A stretch of DNA of 23,905 nucleotides from Euzebya sp051004735. Lineage in GTDB: Bacteria; Actinomycetota; Nitriliruptoria; Euzebyales; Euzebyaceae. Position numbers and translations under genes: made by a program. Location: assembly GCA_051004735.1 (NCBI GenBank), contig JBPCKA010000108.1, forward strand, positions 1 to 23,905, in the 5' to 3' direction. The notes beneath the pieces were generated by a model. That model searched no databases and had not been told where the DNA came from. It was given only the letters and a program-made list of their open reading frames with translations. Below, piece after piece: positions 15,200 through 22,130 of the stretch. Each line of letters begins with the position of its first letter. The first letter of the stretch is position 1.

Positions 15200-15814
15200 T
15201 CAGCGGGCGATCGATACCGTGATTACGGCGGTGCTGGTGACGTCGTTGCGGGTCCAGGTCAGCCAGATGGCGTGGTCGCCGGGTTCCAGACCGCTGACGT
15301 CGACCAGCCAGATACCGGGATCCTGGATTGTCGAGGGGACGGTGGTCCGCTCAGGGAGTTCGGATTGGTCGGGACCGCCCTCGAAGTCCTCGGAGGATTC
15401 GACAATCAACTCGCCGACGTCGTAGGTGATGACCAGTTGGTCCGCTGCCCTGAGCCGGGTCGATGGGGTGGGGAACACATCGGCGCAGATGCCCGCACCG
15501 TTGCCGTCGTCCGGGCAGCCGGTGAAGGCCGGGACGGCGGCGGAGTCGGTCTCGGAGCTGACCCCAAATGTAGAGGCCGCAGTGCCGGGAGCCTGGCTAG
15601 GGCTAGGCGGGCCCGCACCGTCCCCGATGCCGCCGTCGGGCTCGACAGGGATGGGGGTTTCGCTGGCCGGGTTGGAACTGTCCCCGATGCCGCCGTCTGG
15701 TTCGACGGGGATGGGGGCGTCGTCGGATGGGGTGGGGTCCTCACCGGTCCCGGCAGCGCTGGCGCAGGCGGTCAGGATGAGTGACAGGACAAGTAGCAGT
15801 AGCAGGGAACGCAC
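15200..15814 (-). CDS. Secreted lipoprotein of unknown function
   Basis: The protein is 204 aa from the GTG at 15812-15814, chosen because GGAG lies six bases upstream and the signal peptide begins at once. A TTG at 15826 is the alternative. MRSLLLLLVLSLILTAC is a lipoprotein signal with Cys17 in the lipobox. Residues ~20-70 are acidic and proline-rich, with a duplicated PIPVEPDGGIGD unit. The C-terminal part (about 95-204) contains two cysteines (TGCPDDGNGAGICAD) and ends with a beta-rich segment (GLEPGDHAIWLTWTRNDVTS). No family is recognised. It is expected to be anchored to the outer face of the membrane. Confidence 0.8.
   Translation of the reverse strand: MRSLLLLLVLSLILTACASAAGTGEDPTPSDDAPIPVEPDGGIGDSSNPASETPIPVEPDGGIGDGAGPPSPSQAPGTAASTFGVSSETDSAAVPAFTGCPDDGNGAGICADVFPTPSTRLRAADQLVITYDVGELIVESSEDFEGGPDQSELPERTTVPSTIQDPGIWLVDVSGLEPGDHAIWLTWTRNDVTSTAVITVSIAR
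15621..15718. repeat. 60-bp-period direct duplication in lipoprotein gene
   Basis: Two ~38-bp copies (15621-15658 and 15681-15718) differ at only a few positions and start 60 bp apart, giving the duplicated PIPVEPDGGIGD peptide in the disordered stalk. Only two units are present. Confidence 0.85.
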
Positions 15815-15947
15815 GGGGGTCTCCAAGAGGGATGAATGAGGATTGGGTGCCGGTGTGACGCCGTCGCAGGCATGCGGGTTCCCTCCGTTTGACCAGTTGG
15901 CCGACCCGGGATGCCACCGCTACACTCCCCGTTCCTCATATAGCCAC

Positions 15948-16029
15948 GGGCGAGTGGCGGAATTGGTAGACGCGCACGGTTCAGGTCCGTGTGTCTTCGG
16001 ACATGGGGGTTCAAGTCCCCCCTCGCCCA
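15948..16029 (+). tRNA. tRNA-Leu (anticodon CAG)
   Basis: The 82-nt class II tRNA has acceptor GGGCGAG (15948-15954) pairing with CTCGCCC (16022-16028). The anticodon stem CACGG/CCGTG encloses loop TTCAGGT with anticodon CAG at 15982-15984. A long variable arm (TGTC-TTCG-GACA) is followed by the T-arm GGGGGTTCAAGTCCCCC. The discriminator is A16029 and CCA is not encoded. Its 3' end faces the integrase gene, so it is the probable attachment target of the element. Confidence 0.97.
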
Positions 16030-16030
16030 C
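16000..16030 (+). other. Probable attachment site (att) at tRNA-Leu 3' end
   Basis: A tyrosine integrase gene begins its neighbourhood 159 bp past the tRNA and reads towards it, the standard arrangement when an element integrates into the T-arm/acceptor part of a tRNA gene. The core would lie in the T-arm and acceptor sequence. I found no second copy of this segment in the window, so the exact core is not defined. Confidence 0.45.
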
Positions 16031-16116
16031 AGACATCTCCAAACCGCATCTGACCAGGGCTTTCGTGGGGTTCAGTTGGTTCACGATCATCTCCTTCGTT
16101 GTTGGGCTGGACCCGG

Positions 16117-16137
16117 ATCTGACACACATCTGACACA
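16117..16137 (+). repeat. Paired ATCTGACACA repeats, candidate integrase arm sites
   Basis: ATCTGACACA occurs at 16117-16126 and again at 16128-16137, one helical turn apart, with a partial copy ATCTGACCA at 16048-16056. Short direct repeats between an att core and an integrase gene are commonly arm-type binding sites for the integrase or Xis. That role here is inference. Confidence 0.45.
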
Positions 16138-16188
16138 TTTCGATGGGGAGCCGGTGGGACGGTGTGGCATCGGCGGCGTCTTTCGAGT

Positions 16189-17397
16189 TCATGGGGGCTC
16201 CGGGAAGAGGGCGTGGCTGATGGCCTTGGCGGCGATGCGGTCGTCGTCGGGCATGACGTGGACGTAGACGCTGAGGGTCGTGGAGGCGTCGGTGTGGCCG
16301 AGTCGGTTGGCGACCAGGTGGACGGGCACGCCGTGGTTGAGCATGAGCGTGGCGGCGGTGTGGCGGAGACCGTGCAGGCCTATAGGTGGCAGGCCCAGAT
16401 CGCGCACGAGTGCCTGGAAGCGCTTGGTGAGTCGGCCGGGGTGGAGGGGTCGGCCATGGCGATCGGTGAAGACGGGTTCGTTCGGTGAGATCGTGCCGCG
16501 TCGGTCGTGCTCGCGTGTCCGGTGGTGGCGCAGCCGTTCGGGTACGGGCTCGTCGAGGTGGATGCGCCGGTGTGCCGCGGAGGTCTTGCCGAGGCTGGGG
16601 ATGGCCCGACCGCGGACGGTCGTGGTCGTCCGCTTCACCTCCAAGGTGGCGTGGACGAGGTCGAGGTGGGCCCAGGTGAGGCCTACCAGTTCGGCTCGAC
16701 GTAGGCCGGTGGCCAGCGCCAGGACCCAAAGGGCCGCGAGTTCGTCATCCTCGGTCCGGGTGAGGAAATCGTGGGCCTGAGCGAGGGTCCACACCTGTTC
16801 GCTGGTGACCCGGCGCTGGGCGGCGGTGCGCTTGGGTGCTTGGGCGAGGTCGGCGGGGTTGCGTCCGAGTCGGCCGTCGCGTACCGCGTCTTGGAGAGCC
16901 GCGCGGACGGCGCCGTGGACGAGCTGGACGGACTTCGTTGACAGCCCGGCGTGACGGTCGGGCCGGCAGCGGTTGGCCGAACACGTGATCCCGGCGGTGC
17001 GGCAGGGACCCGCGGCCTTGCCGTGCATCTCGAGCTCGCGGTACAGCGAATCGAGGACGTGGTGGTCGATATCGGCGAGATCGATCCCGCCGATCCTCGG
17101 CAGGACGTGGACCAAGAGACAGGTCCGGTAGTTGTCGTGCGTGGTCGGGCGCAAACGCTTGTGGCGCAGCCATTGCGTCAGGTAGTCGGCCAGGCTGAGC
17201 TTGGTGCCGGTGTGGTTCAGCCCGCGGTCGATGTCGGCGATCTGTTCGCGGAGGAACCGCTGTGCGTCACGCTTGGTGGCGAAGCCGGCCTTGGTCCGTT
17301 GGCGTCGTTGGCCGTCAGGTCCCCGGTGTAGGTCCCACCGGGCGCGCCATCGCTCCTTGCCGGAGTCGGTCGTGTACTTGCTGACGATGCCTGCCAT
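16189..17397 (-). CDS. Tyrosine recombinase / integrase
   Basis: The protein is 402 aa from the ATG at 17397; a GTG at 17406 is an alternative. The N-terminal arm-binding part (KYTTDSGKERWRARW, then DAQRFLRE) and a SAM-like core-binding domain precede the catalytic domain (about 195-400). Catalytic residues are Arg233 (TGLRRAEL), His342 and Arg345 (HGLRHTAA), His368 (LGHTDAST) and Tyr378 (SVYVHV). The core-binding domain carries a Cys/His-rich insertion (CRTAGITCSANRCRPDRH), a loop also seen in other actinobacterial integrases. The enzyme would insert and excise the element at tRNA-Leu. It appears intact. The adjacent HTH gene is the likely directionality factor. Confidence 0.95.
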   Translation of the reverse strand: MAGIVSKYTTDSGKERWRARWDLHRGPDGQRRQRTKAGFATKRDAQRFLREQIADIDRGLNHTGTKLSLADYLTQWLRHKRLRPTTHDNYRTCLLVHVLPRIGGIDLADIDHHVLDSLYRELEMHGKAAGPCRTAGITCSANRCRPDRHAGLSTKSVQLVHGAVRAALQDAVRDGRLGRNPADLAQAPKRTAAQRRVTSEQVWTLAQAHDFLTRTEDDELAALWVLALATGLRRAELVGLTWAHLDLVHATLEVKRTTTTVRGRAIPSLGKTSAAHRRIHLDEPVPERLRHHRTREHDRRGTISPNEPVFTDRHGRPLHPGRLTKRFQALVRDLGLPPIGLHGLRHTAATLMLNHGVPVHLVANRLGHTDASTTLSVYVHVMPDDDRIAAKAISHALFPEPP

Positions 17398-17464
17398 GAC
17401 CGTCACCGTGCACCGTGAGCAACAAGCGTGACATGCGTATGTCGCGCACCTGTGGACAACCGCG

Positions 17465-17797
17465 TCACCGCGCCGCGGCCGTGACGGCTTCTGCCCAACT
17501 GGTCCGCTCCCCGTGTGCGGGCTCGATGAGGCCCATCATGGTGAGCAGCGCGCCGATGGGGACCCGGAGGCGACCGGCGAGCCTGATCGTTGGTAGATCG
17601 CCCCGGTCGACTGCCCGGTAGGCGGCAGAGCGGGACAGCCCGATGACATCGGCGGCCTGTGTCACGGAGAGAAACGCCGGCAGGCCGTCGAGAGCCGCCA
17701 GGAGCTCATCGATCGTGAGGGCTGCGGAGTCGGTGCCCGTTCGGCGCATGGGTCCGGCCGCGAGGTCAAGGGGCTGCGGAGATGTGGTCGTGTTCAC
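17465..17797 (-). CDS. Excisionase-like helix-turn-helix protein
   Basis: The protein is 110 aa. Residues 41-90 (FLSVTQAADVIGLSRSAAYR followed by GDLPTIRLAGRLRVP) form a MerR-like helix-turn-helix with wing, the HTH_17/AlpA type found in excisionases of actinobacterial elements. The position immediately upstream of the integrase on the same strand supports a role as recombination directionality factor or as a repressor. The start is GTG with GGAG six bases upstream. The 67-bp gap to the integrase would allow co-transcription. It diverges from parA. Confidence 0.85.
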   Translation of the reverse strand: MNTTTSPQPLDLAAGPMRRTGTDSAALTIDELLAALDGLPAFLSVTQAADVIGLSRSAAYRAVDRGDLPTIRLAGRLRVPIGALLTMMGLIEPAHGERTSWAEAVTAAAR

Positions 17798-17830
17798 CAG
17801 GGGACTCCAATGGTCTGTTGGTTTCCGGGA

Positions 17831-17845
17831 CTCGGTACAACCGAG
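17831..17845. promoter_or_regulatory. Inverted repeat in divergent intergenic region
   Basis: CTCGG (17831-17835) and CCGAG (17841-17845) flank TACAA in the 109-bp gap between the divergent excisionase-like and parA genes. This region is AT-richer than its surroundings. An operator for the HTH protein is a reasonable inference, and no promoter elements are clear enough to assign. Confidence 0.4.
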
Positions 17846-17906
17846 TAGATGGTATCGTTCACTCGTCTATACGTGTTGTCAAGCAGGCACTGTGGAGGAG
17901 GAGTCC

Positions 17907-18803
17907 GTGGAGGATCAAGTGGCGCATCATGCGCGTCCCGCGCGAGTGGCGGCAGCGGCGCGTGATGCACGTCGAGAGCGGCTGGCCCGGCAGGCGTTTC
18001 AATCGGGAGAGGAGAGGCCGGATCGTCGCGCGCCAGGTGCGCTGATCGCACATCAGGCGCGGGACGTGCCAGTGGTGCAAGACGCGCATGGTGTGCATGT
18101 GGCGCGTGATGCGCATCATGCGCGCGAGGAGGTGGTGGGCCGGGTGGGAAGCCGTCGGCCGCCGGGTCATGGGTGGGTGGTGGCGGTGGTCAACCTGAAG
18201 GGAGGGTCGGGTAAGACCACAACCGCGATGCACCTGGCGGCAGCGTGGCATCGACGTGGGGAGCGGGTAATGGTGATCGACGCCGACCCGCAAGGGTCGG
18301 CCGTCGCATGGGCATCTGACTGTGCTGAGATGGGCGACTCGCTGCCATGGCCGGTGATGGGACGGGCGTCACCGACGCTGCACAAGGAGATGGGCACCCT
18401 GTCGGATGGGTGGGACATCGTGCTGCTGGACTGTCCACCGGCGGCAGCTGACCATCGTGTGGTCCGCTCCGCCATCCGAGCGGCGAACTGCGTCCTCATC
18501 CCGTGCCGTCCGACGGCACCCGACACCCGTCGGGTCGCCCCGACACGCGAGCTGGTCATCGAGCTCGCCGGTGAGCATGACCTCGAGGTCGTCCTTGCCG
18601 TCCTGCTGACCCAGACCAGGGCAGGGACCCTCGCACGGACGGCCTACCGTGAGGCACTGGAGATGTCGGGTGTCGCCGTACTGGACAGCGAAGTACCGCT
18701 ACGTGAGCTGTTCGCGTGGGCCGAGGGCAGCCCGACGGTGGCCGAGGCCGTCGACGTCTATGCCCTGGTCGCAGCGGAGCTCGACACCCTGCGGAGGCCG
18801 TGA
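17907..18803 (+). CDS. parA: ParA-family partition ATPase with long N-terminal extension
   Basis: The protein is 298 aa from the GTG at 17907, which has an excellent GGAGGAGGAG ribosome site. The ATPase core starts at about residue 90. The deviant Walker A motif KGGSGKTT is at 98-105, VIDADPQGS at 123-131 and the Walker B motif IVLLDCPPAA at 171-180. ParA proteins drive plasmid or chromosome segregation. The first ~88 residues are Ala/Arg/His-rich with repeated ARDAHHAR-like words and no recognised domain. They coincide with a cluster of DNA palindromes. The stop overlaps the next gene (TGATG). The presence of parA in a tRNA-integrated element suggests a plasmid-like excised state. Confidence 0.9.
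   Translation: MEDQVAHHARPARVAAAARDARRERLARQAFQSGEERPDRRAPGALIAHQARDVPVVQDAHGVHVARDAHHAREEVVGRVGSRRPPGHGWVVAVVNLKGGSGKTTTAMHLAAAWHRRGERVMVIDADPQGSAVAWASDCAEMGDSLPWPVMGRASPTLHKEMGTLSDGWDIVLLDCPPAAADHRVVRSAIRAANCVLIPCRPTAPDTRRVAPTRELVIELAGEHDLEVVLAVLLTQTRAGTLARTAYREALEMSGVAVLDSEVPLRELFAWAEGSPTVAEAVDVYALVAAELDTLRRP
17922..18123. repeat. Clustered palindromes GCGCRTSATGCRC within the parA 5' end
   Basis: Four 13-bp copies fit GCGC-R-T-S-ATGC-R-C: 17922-17934, 17958-17970, 18102-18114 and 18111-18123. The last two share four bases and together form a near-perfect 22-bp palindrome centred on TGATGCGCATCA. A looser version is at 18084-18096. They resemble binding sites for a small partition or repressor protein. 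Their location inside a coding region is unusual. Confidence 0.6.
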
Positions 18804-19105
18804 TGGTTGACCGTGCCCGGGCAACCGTGATCGCACGACGGGCAGCGGAGGGCATCCCCCGAGTGCAGACGTCCCACGAGGACCCGGTCACCGTAGGCAA
18901 CGATCACACGATGGTGCGGATCTCCGCTCGCATCCCCACCATCGGGAGGGACGCCTTGCGCCGTGTGGCCGCAGCACACGGGCTGTCGGTGGCGTCGCTT
19001 ATCGAGTTGCTGTCCGCGGCTGCTGCTGACGGCGAGGAGCAGCTGCTGGCTGTCGTGGCCACCAGAGCGGACAGGCATCGTCGGGCGTGGGGCGGGTCGC
19101 GATGA
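18803..19105 (+). CDS. Small ribbon-helix-helix-like partner of ParA
   Basis: The protein is 100 aa. The segment TMVRISARIPTIGRDALRRV (36-55) and then AAAHGLSVASLIELLSAAA has the beta-strand, helix, turn, helix pattern of ribbon-helix-helix DNA-binding proteins. Small genes of this type directly after parA are often the centromere-binding partner (ParG/ParB-like). The ATG overlaps the parA stop by one base and its own stop overlaps the next start as ATGA, so all three genes are probably co-translated. The fold is judged by eye. The first 35 residues are basic and probably flexible. Confidence 0.65.
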   Translation: MVDRARATVIARRAAEGIPRVQTSHEDPVTVGNDHTMVRISARIPTIGRDALRRVAAAHGLSVASLIELLSAAAADGEEQLLAVVATRADRHRRAWGGSR

Positions 19106-19785
19106 GCTACCGGAGCAGCCATGACATGGCCCATCTCACCATCAGAGGCCTCCGCGACATTCTGGATGACTACGCGGCCAACCGGTATCGCCGAACCGAT
19201 CGGCCCTACATCAACGGTTGGATGATCGCATGCATGTTCTATGACCGACTGCTGGCCGACTTCGCAGCGATACACCACACCGCCGTCCCGGCGCGTCACC
19301 ACCTCGGTCGGGCATGGTCAGATGAGGATCGAACGCGGGCGGAGCAGGCGTTGACCGAAATGGGCTGGCCCGTCCGCCCCACCGACAGCCACGGACGGCC
19401 GCTGCCCCCCGCCATCATCTGGGGCCGCGAACGCCTGTCAGCCCGCGCCGCCGCCCTGGCCACCTTGGCGGCCAACGTCAGTGCCGGCGCACTGGATCAC
19501 GACGTCCTGGCCATCGAGATTCGATGCGATGCAGCGTCCATTCGCCCTGCCCGTGCCACTGGCAGGGTAACGGTCGTGTGGCATGCGGTGACCTGCGACA
19601 TCGAAGAGCGCGGTGATCAAGTCGGCTTCGATGTCGTTCTGTCTGATGGCGATCGATTGACTGAAGCCGCGGGTACCGTCCACCTCGATCCTGACAAGAA
19701 TTGGTGGGACCTCACCAGGTGTGCGATCACGCCAGATCGCACCCGCGAAGCCGTCCGGGAAGAGAGCCAGGAGCTGCAACTATAG
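19102..19785 (+). CDS. Hypothetical protein of the parA operon
   Basis: The protein is 227 aa and I recognise no family. The start is the ATG at 19102, which overlaps the preceding stop (ATGA). Visible parts are an aromatic-rich N-terminal half (HLTIRGLRDILDDYAANRYR, then PYINGWMIACMFYDRLLADF) that looks helical. The C-terminal half is probably beta-rich (GRVTVVWHAVTCDIEERGD, DKNWWDLTRCAI). There is no signal peptide or membrane segment. Tight coupling to parA and the small DNA-binding gene suggests an element-maintenance role, but nothing in the sequence defines it. Confidence 0.75.
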   Translation: MSYRSSHDMAHLTIRGLRDILDDYAANRYRRTDRPYINGWMIACMFYDRLLADFAAIHHTAVPARHHLGRAWSDEDRTRAEQALTEMGWPVRPTDSHGRPLPPAIIWGRERLSARAAALATLAANVSAGALDHDVLAIEIRCDAASIRPARATGRVTVVWHAVTCDIEERGDQVGFDVVLSDGDRLTEAAGTVHLDPDKNWWDLTRCAITPDRTREAVREESQELQL

Positions 19786-20214
19786 GTAGCTGGCACCGCC
19801 TACTGAGGCGCGCCTCCCGACAGTTGGGGAACGACGACAAGTAGGGCCCCCTAGCGCAAGGGGAGGTCCCTCAAACCGCGGCCCGCGGCGAGCGACTGAG
19901 TAGAGGTAGGAGTATCGGGGGACACACAAACCCTCCGCGGCGCGACTCGAACCTGCCGCGTCGGCCCCGGTCGCAGCCTCGCCCGCCCCCAGGCCCGAGC
20001 GGGCGCGCCGCCGCCTCGGCCGCGCGCTCACCGACCGCCGCGGCTCGGCAGCCGGGCTCGGGGTCCCGACTACCGGTCGCGACGATCGTTCGGAGTAGAC
20101 CTACCCGGGTGCTGGTCCGGTTCGCCCGCGGCCTTCCCCGCCCTGTGGTGGGATGTGGCGCGTGACGATCTTCTCGACGACCACGCGGACGGACCCGTCC
20201 CCGGCGCGGTCAGA
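19786..20214. other. GC-rich non-coding stretch
   Basis: No convincing gene is present. A perfect 12-bp palindrome GAGGCGCGCCTC (19805-19816) and a small hairpin CCCCT/AGGGG (19847-19851/19858-19862) follow the parA operon and may end its transcript. The part from about 19970 to 20060 is extremely GC-rich. An element origin or boundary here is possible but unsupported. Confidence 0.5.
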
Positions 20215-20458
20215 CAGGGGACATGGGCATCGAGGCGTCATTCGCGAGGACGTCCAAGCCAAGGGCGTCTTCATCACGACGTCGCGTTTTCAGCCGAGAA
20301 GCTCGTGACTACGCGGACACCGTCACCCCCCGGGTCGTGCTCATCGGCGGCACAGACTCGCCCAACTCATGATCGCCAACGACGTCGGGGGAGTCGTCCG
20401 GCAACGCTATGCACTCAAGCGCCTCGACTTCGACTACTTCGTTGGCGAGCCAGGCTGA
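20215..20458 (+). pseudogene. Mrr-type restriction endonuclease remnant (C-terminal part)
   Basis: The fragment reads GVIRED then QAKGVFITTSRF up to 20287. It continues one base later as FSREARDYADTVTPRVVLIG (20289-20348), then returns to the first frame as LAQLMIANDVGGVVRQRYAL, with KRLDFDYFVGEPG and a stop at 20456-20458. This order is characteristic of the C-terminus of Mrr-family endonucleases. A one-base insertion at the TTTT of 20287-20290 and a one-base loss near 20354 explain the shifts. The stretch between GVIRED and GVFITTS, which normally holds the QAK catalytic lysine and ~40 residues, is mostly deleted, so the enzyme is dead. Confidence 0.75.
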
Positions 20459-20545
20459 TCACTTCCTTCGCCAAGGGAGCGGGCCCGGACCATCTGATAG
20501 CGCCTCATCTCGGGTGCATCGCTGCGAGCTCCTGTCGACTGGCTG

Positions 20546-21313
20546 ATGGATACTCGGGAGATGGAGGACGACTTCGACTTGGACGACGCCGATAGGGACA
20601 ACTACCGCCCGGACGAAGATGACTACGACGACGTGGCGATGTCTGAGTGGGCCTACGAGGCGGACCTTCAGCTGCGGGAGCGACTCGTCGACGACCACCA
20701 CGACGAGATCGTCCAGAAGGCGTGGGCCAGCAAGCCAGGCCCGGTCGACCTGGACCGGTCAGAAGCTGTAGTTCGGCACATCGGGATGGCTCTGGAGGGC
20801 TTGAGTATCCCGGCGCGTTGGAATCACCTCAGGCGGGCTACTGACCTATCCGACGAGTCCGTCGGTGCCGATCCCCCAACGGTCACCTGGCATGTCGTAG
20901 AGGTTGAGTGCGAGATCGGCTGCCTCCTGGACGACGGTTCTGAGGCGACCATGGAGATCAATCTGGTGAGCGTTGTCGCGCACGTGGACCGTCGACAGTT
21001 GCCGACTGCTGCAGCGATGAGGTGGCTCGCGGAGCATCAGCGCGCCCTCCAGGACTTGGTGCAGAACACCGCTCAGACGTGGCGCCCTGGCTTGTCGGGC
21101 GCAATTCCGGACCTCGTAGCGGTGAAGTGGCGGTCGCTGCTGGGCGTGGACGGCCATTCGTCGCGGGCGCTGCCCGACACCGAGACGATCGTCGCGGCCA
21201 TGTGCCTGCTGGCCGACGAGGCGGAGCATCGGCTTTGGATCGAGGTGCCGTGGTGGGTGACGCAGCGCTCCGGAAGGCGTGCCCTCACCCGCTTCTGCGC
21301 AGCCGCTGGTTGA
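20546..21313 (+). CDS. Acidic hypothetical protein
   Basis: The protein is 255 aa of unrecognised family. The first ~30 residues are strikingly acidic (MEDDFDLDDADRDNYRPDED). The rest is mixed and globular, with TVTWHVVEVECEIGCLLDDG and DTETIVAAMCLLADEAEHRL as the clearest segments. No membrane helix or signal peptide is seen. The ATG at 20546 is taken, and an ATG at 20561 preceded closely by GGGAG is possible. It lies 87 bp after the Mrr remnant and 9 bp before the next small gene, so the latter two may be co-transcribed. The acidic N-terminus could suggest DNA mimicry or a protein-binding tail, which is speculation. Confidence 0.7.
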   Translation: MDTREMEDDFDLDDADRDNYRPDEDDYDDVAMSEWAYEADLQLRERLVDDHHDEIVQKAWASKPGPVDLDRSEAVVRHIGMALEGLSIPARWNHLRRATDLSDESVGADPPTVTWHVVEVECEIGCLLDDGSEATMEINLVSVVAHVDRRQLPTAAAMRWLAEHQRALQDLVQNTAQTWRPGLSGAIPDLVAVKWRSLLGVDGHSSRALPDTETIVAAMCLLADEAEHRLWIEVPWWVTQRSGRRALTRFCAAAG

Positions 21314-21322
21314 GGGGTCGAT

Positions 21323-21613
21323 GTGCGCGCGGTGATGCGCCACCCGCAGCACCGCAGCGTGTTCAAGCCGGAACTTCAACAGCGGGTCGTGAATGAGTTG
21401 GAGGAATGGGAGGTGCGCGTCGCGTTCGACAACAACACCCACCGCAAGCAGGTGATCGCTGATGACGCGCTCCTGCAGTCTTCGTCGAACTTGATCGCCA
21501 GCGACGACTGGCTGGGCAACAGTGGCACGCTGCTGGTCCATGCTGATGCATGCGCCGAGGGGGCCGCCAACATGGAGCGGCGCTGGTCCGACCTAGAGAC
21601 GGTGCGGCAATGA
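21323..21613 (+). CDS. Small hypothetical protein
   Basis: The protein is 96 aa of unrecognised family. The start is GTG at 21323, with GAGGGG five bases upstream; an ATG at 21335 is the alternative. The sequence (FKPELQQRVVNELEEWEVRV, then NTHRKQVIADDALLQSSSNL) is polar and mostly helical, without membrane segments, and ends in an acidic and aromatic tail. It follows the 255-aa gene by 9 bp in the same direction, so they probably form one unit. Confidence 0.6.
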   Translation: MRAVMRHPQHRSVFKPELQQRVVNELEEWEVRVAFDNNTHRKQVIADDALLQSSSNLIASDDWLGNSGTLLVHADACAEGAANMERRWSDLETVRQ

Positions 21614-22130
21614 GGCCGTGAACGAGGCCAAATGCGGTCGGGACGTCCATCAGGCGCTTACGGAGCCCTCCGCTATGGGCTATCAGGCTGCTCCAGCGCC
21701 CCGCATGCGGTGCGGGAGGCGCTCCGCCTGCAGACTCACCGGGCACGCTCGCCCAGCCCTCGCATTGTCGACCAATTGCACGCAAAGGCCAACGCGCCCG
21801 ACGACCGTCGACCCGTCCTTCGTGACCACCTCCACCACCTCGACCGACTCGCTAACACCCTCGCCCGGTAGACCACGACCGGGGCTCCACCCGCCCCCAC
21901 GAGCTCTGCACCAACCCCCGCTGCCGGCACTGCAGGGATCAGACTGAGTGCTGGGTCACGGACACGCGGTCGGGCGCGGCTAGGGCGACGTCGACTCTTG
22001 CGCGAAGACTGCGGGTGCTGCTCACCCGCAGGACAACGAACTTCATGCTCAAGTTGGGCGGATATAGGGCCGTTACTTCGGCGCAGTGCTGCGGCAGGGG
22101 CCGTGGTCCCGTGCGGTGGGGGGAAGCGAC
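21614..22130. other. Stretch without a clear gene
   Basis: One frame ending at 21871 reads VREALRLQTHRARSPSPRIV, then DQLHAKANAPDDRRPVLRDH, and looks like the tail of a once longer helical protein. It lacks a convincing start or upstream part and may be a gene remnant. The rest shows only a hairpin near 22020, and the GGGGGGAAG ribosome site of the next gene at its right edge. Confidence 0.4.
22009..22031. terminator. Perfect 9-bp hairpin
   Basis: CTGCGGGTG (22009-22017) and CACCCGCAG (22023-22031) pair exactly around a 5-nt loop, 100 bp before the PASTA lipoprotein gene. No T-run follows. It may be a terminator for upstream transcripts or a leader structure of the lipoprotein mRNA. Confidence 0.4.

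Noticed and set aside
19979..19995. CCTCGCCCGCCCCC as a distal att copy of tRNA-Leu
   Set aside because: Only a few bases of the acceptor end match and the T-arm sequence is missing. No real second copy of the tRNA 3' end was found in the window.
19780..20031. 83-aa minus-strand frame in GC-rich DNA
   Set aside because: It is Arg/Ala/Gly-rich with no motif, as expected by chance at this GC content.
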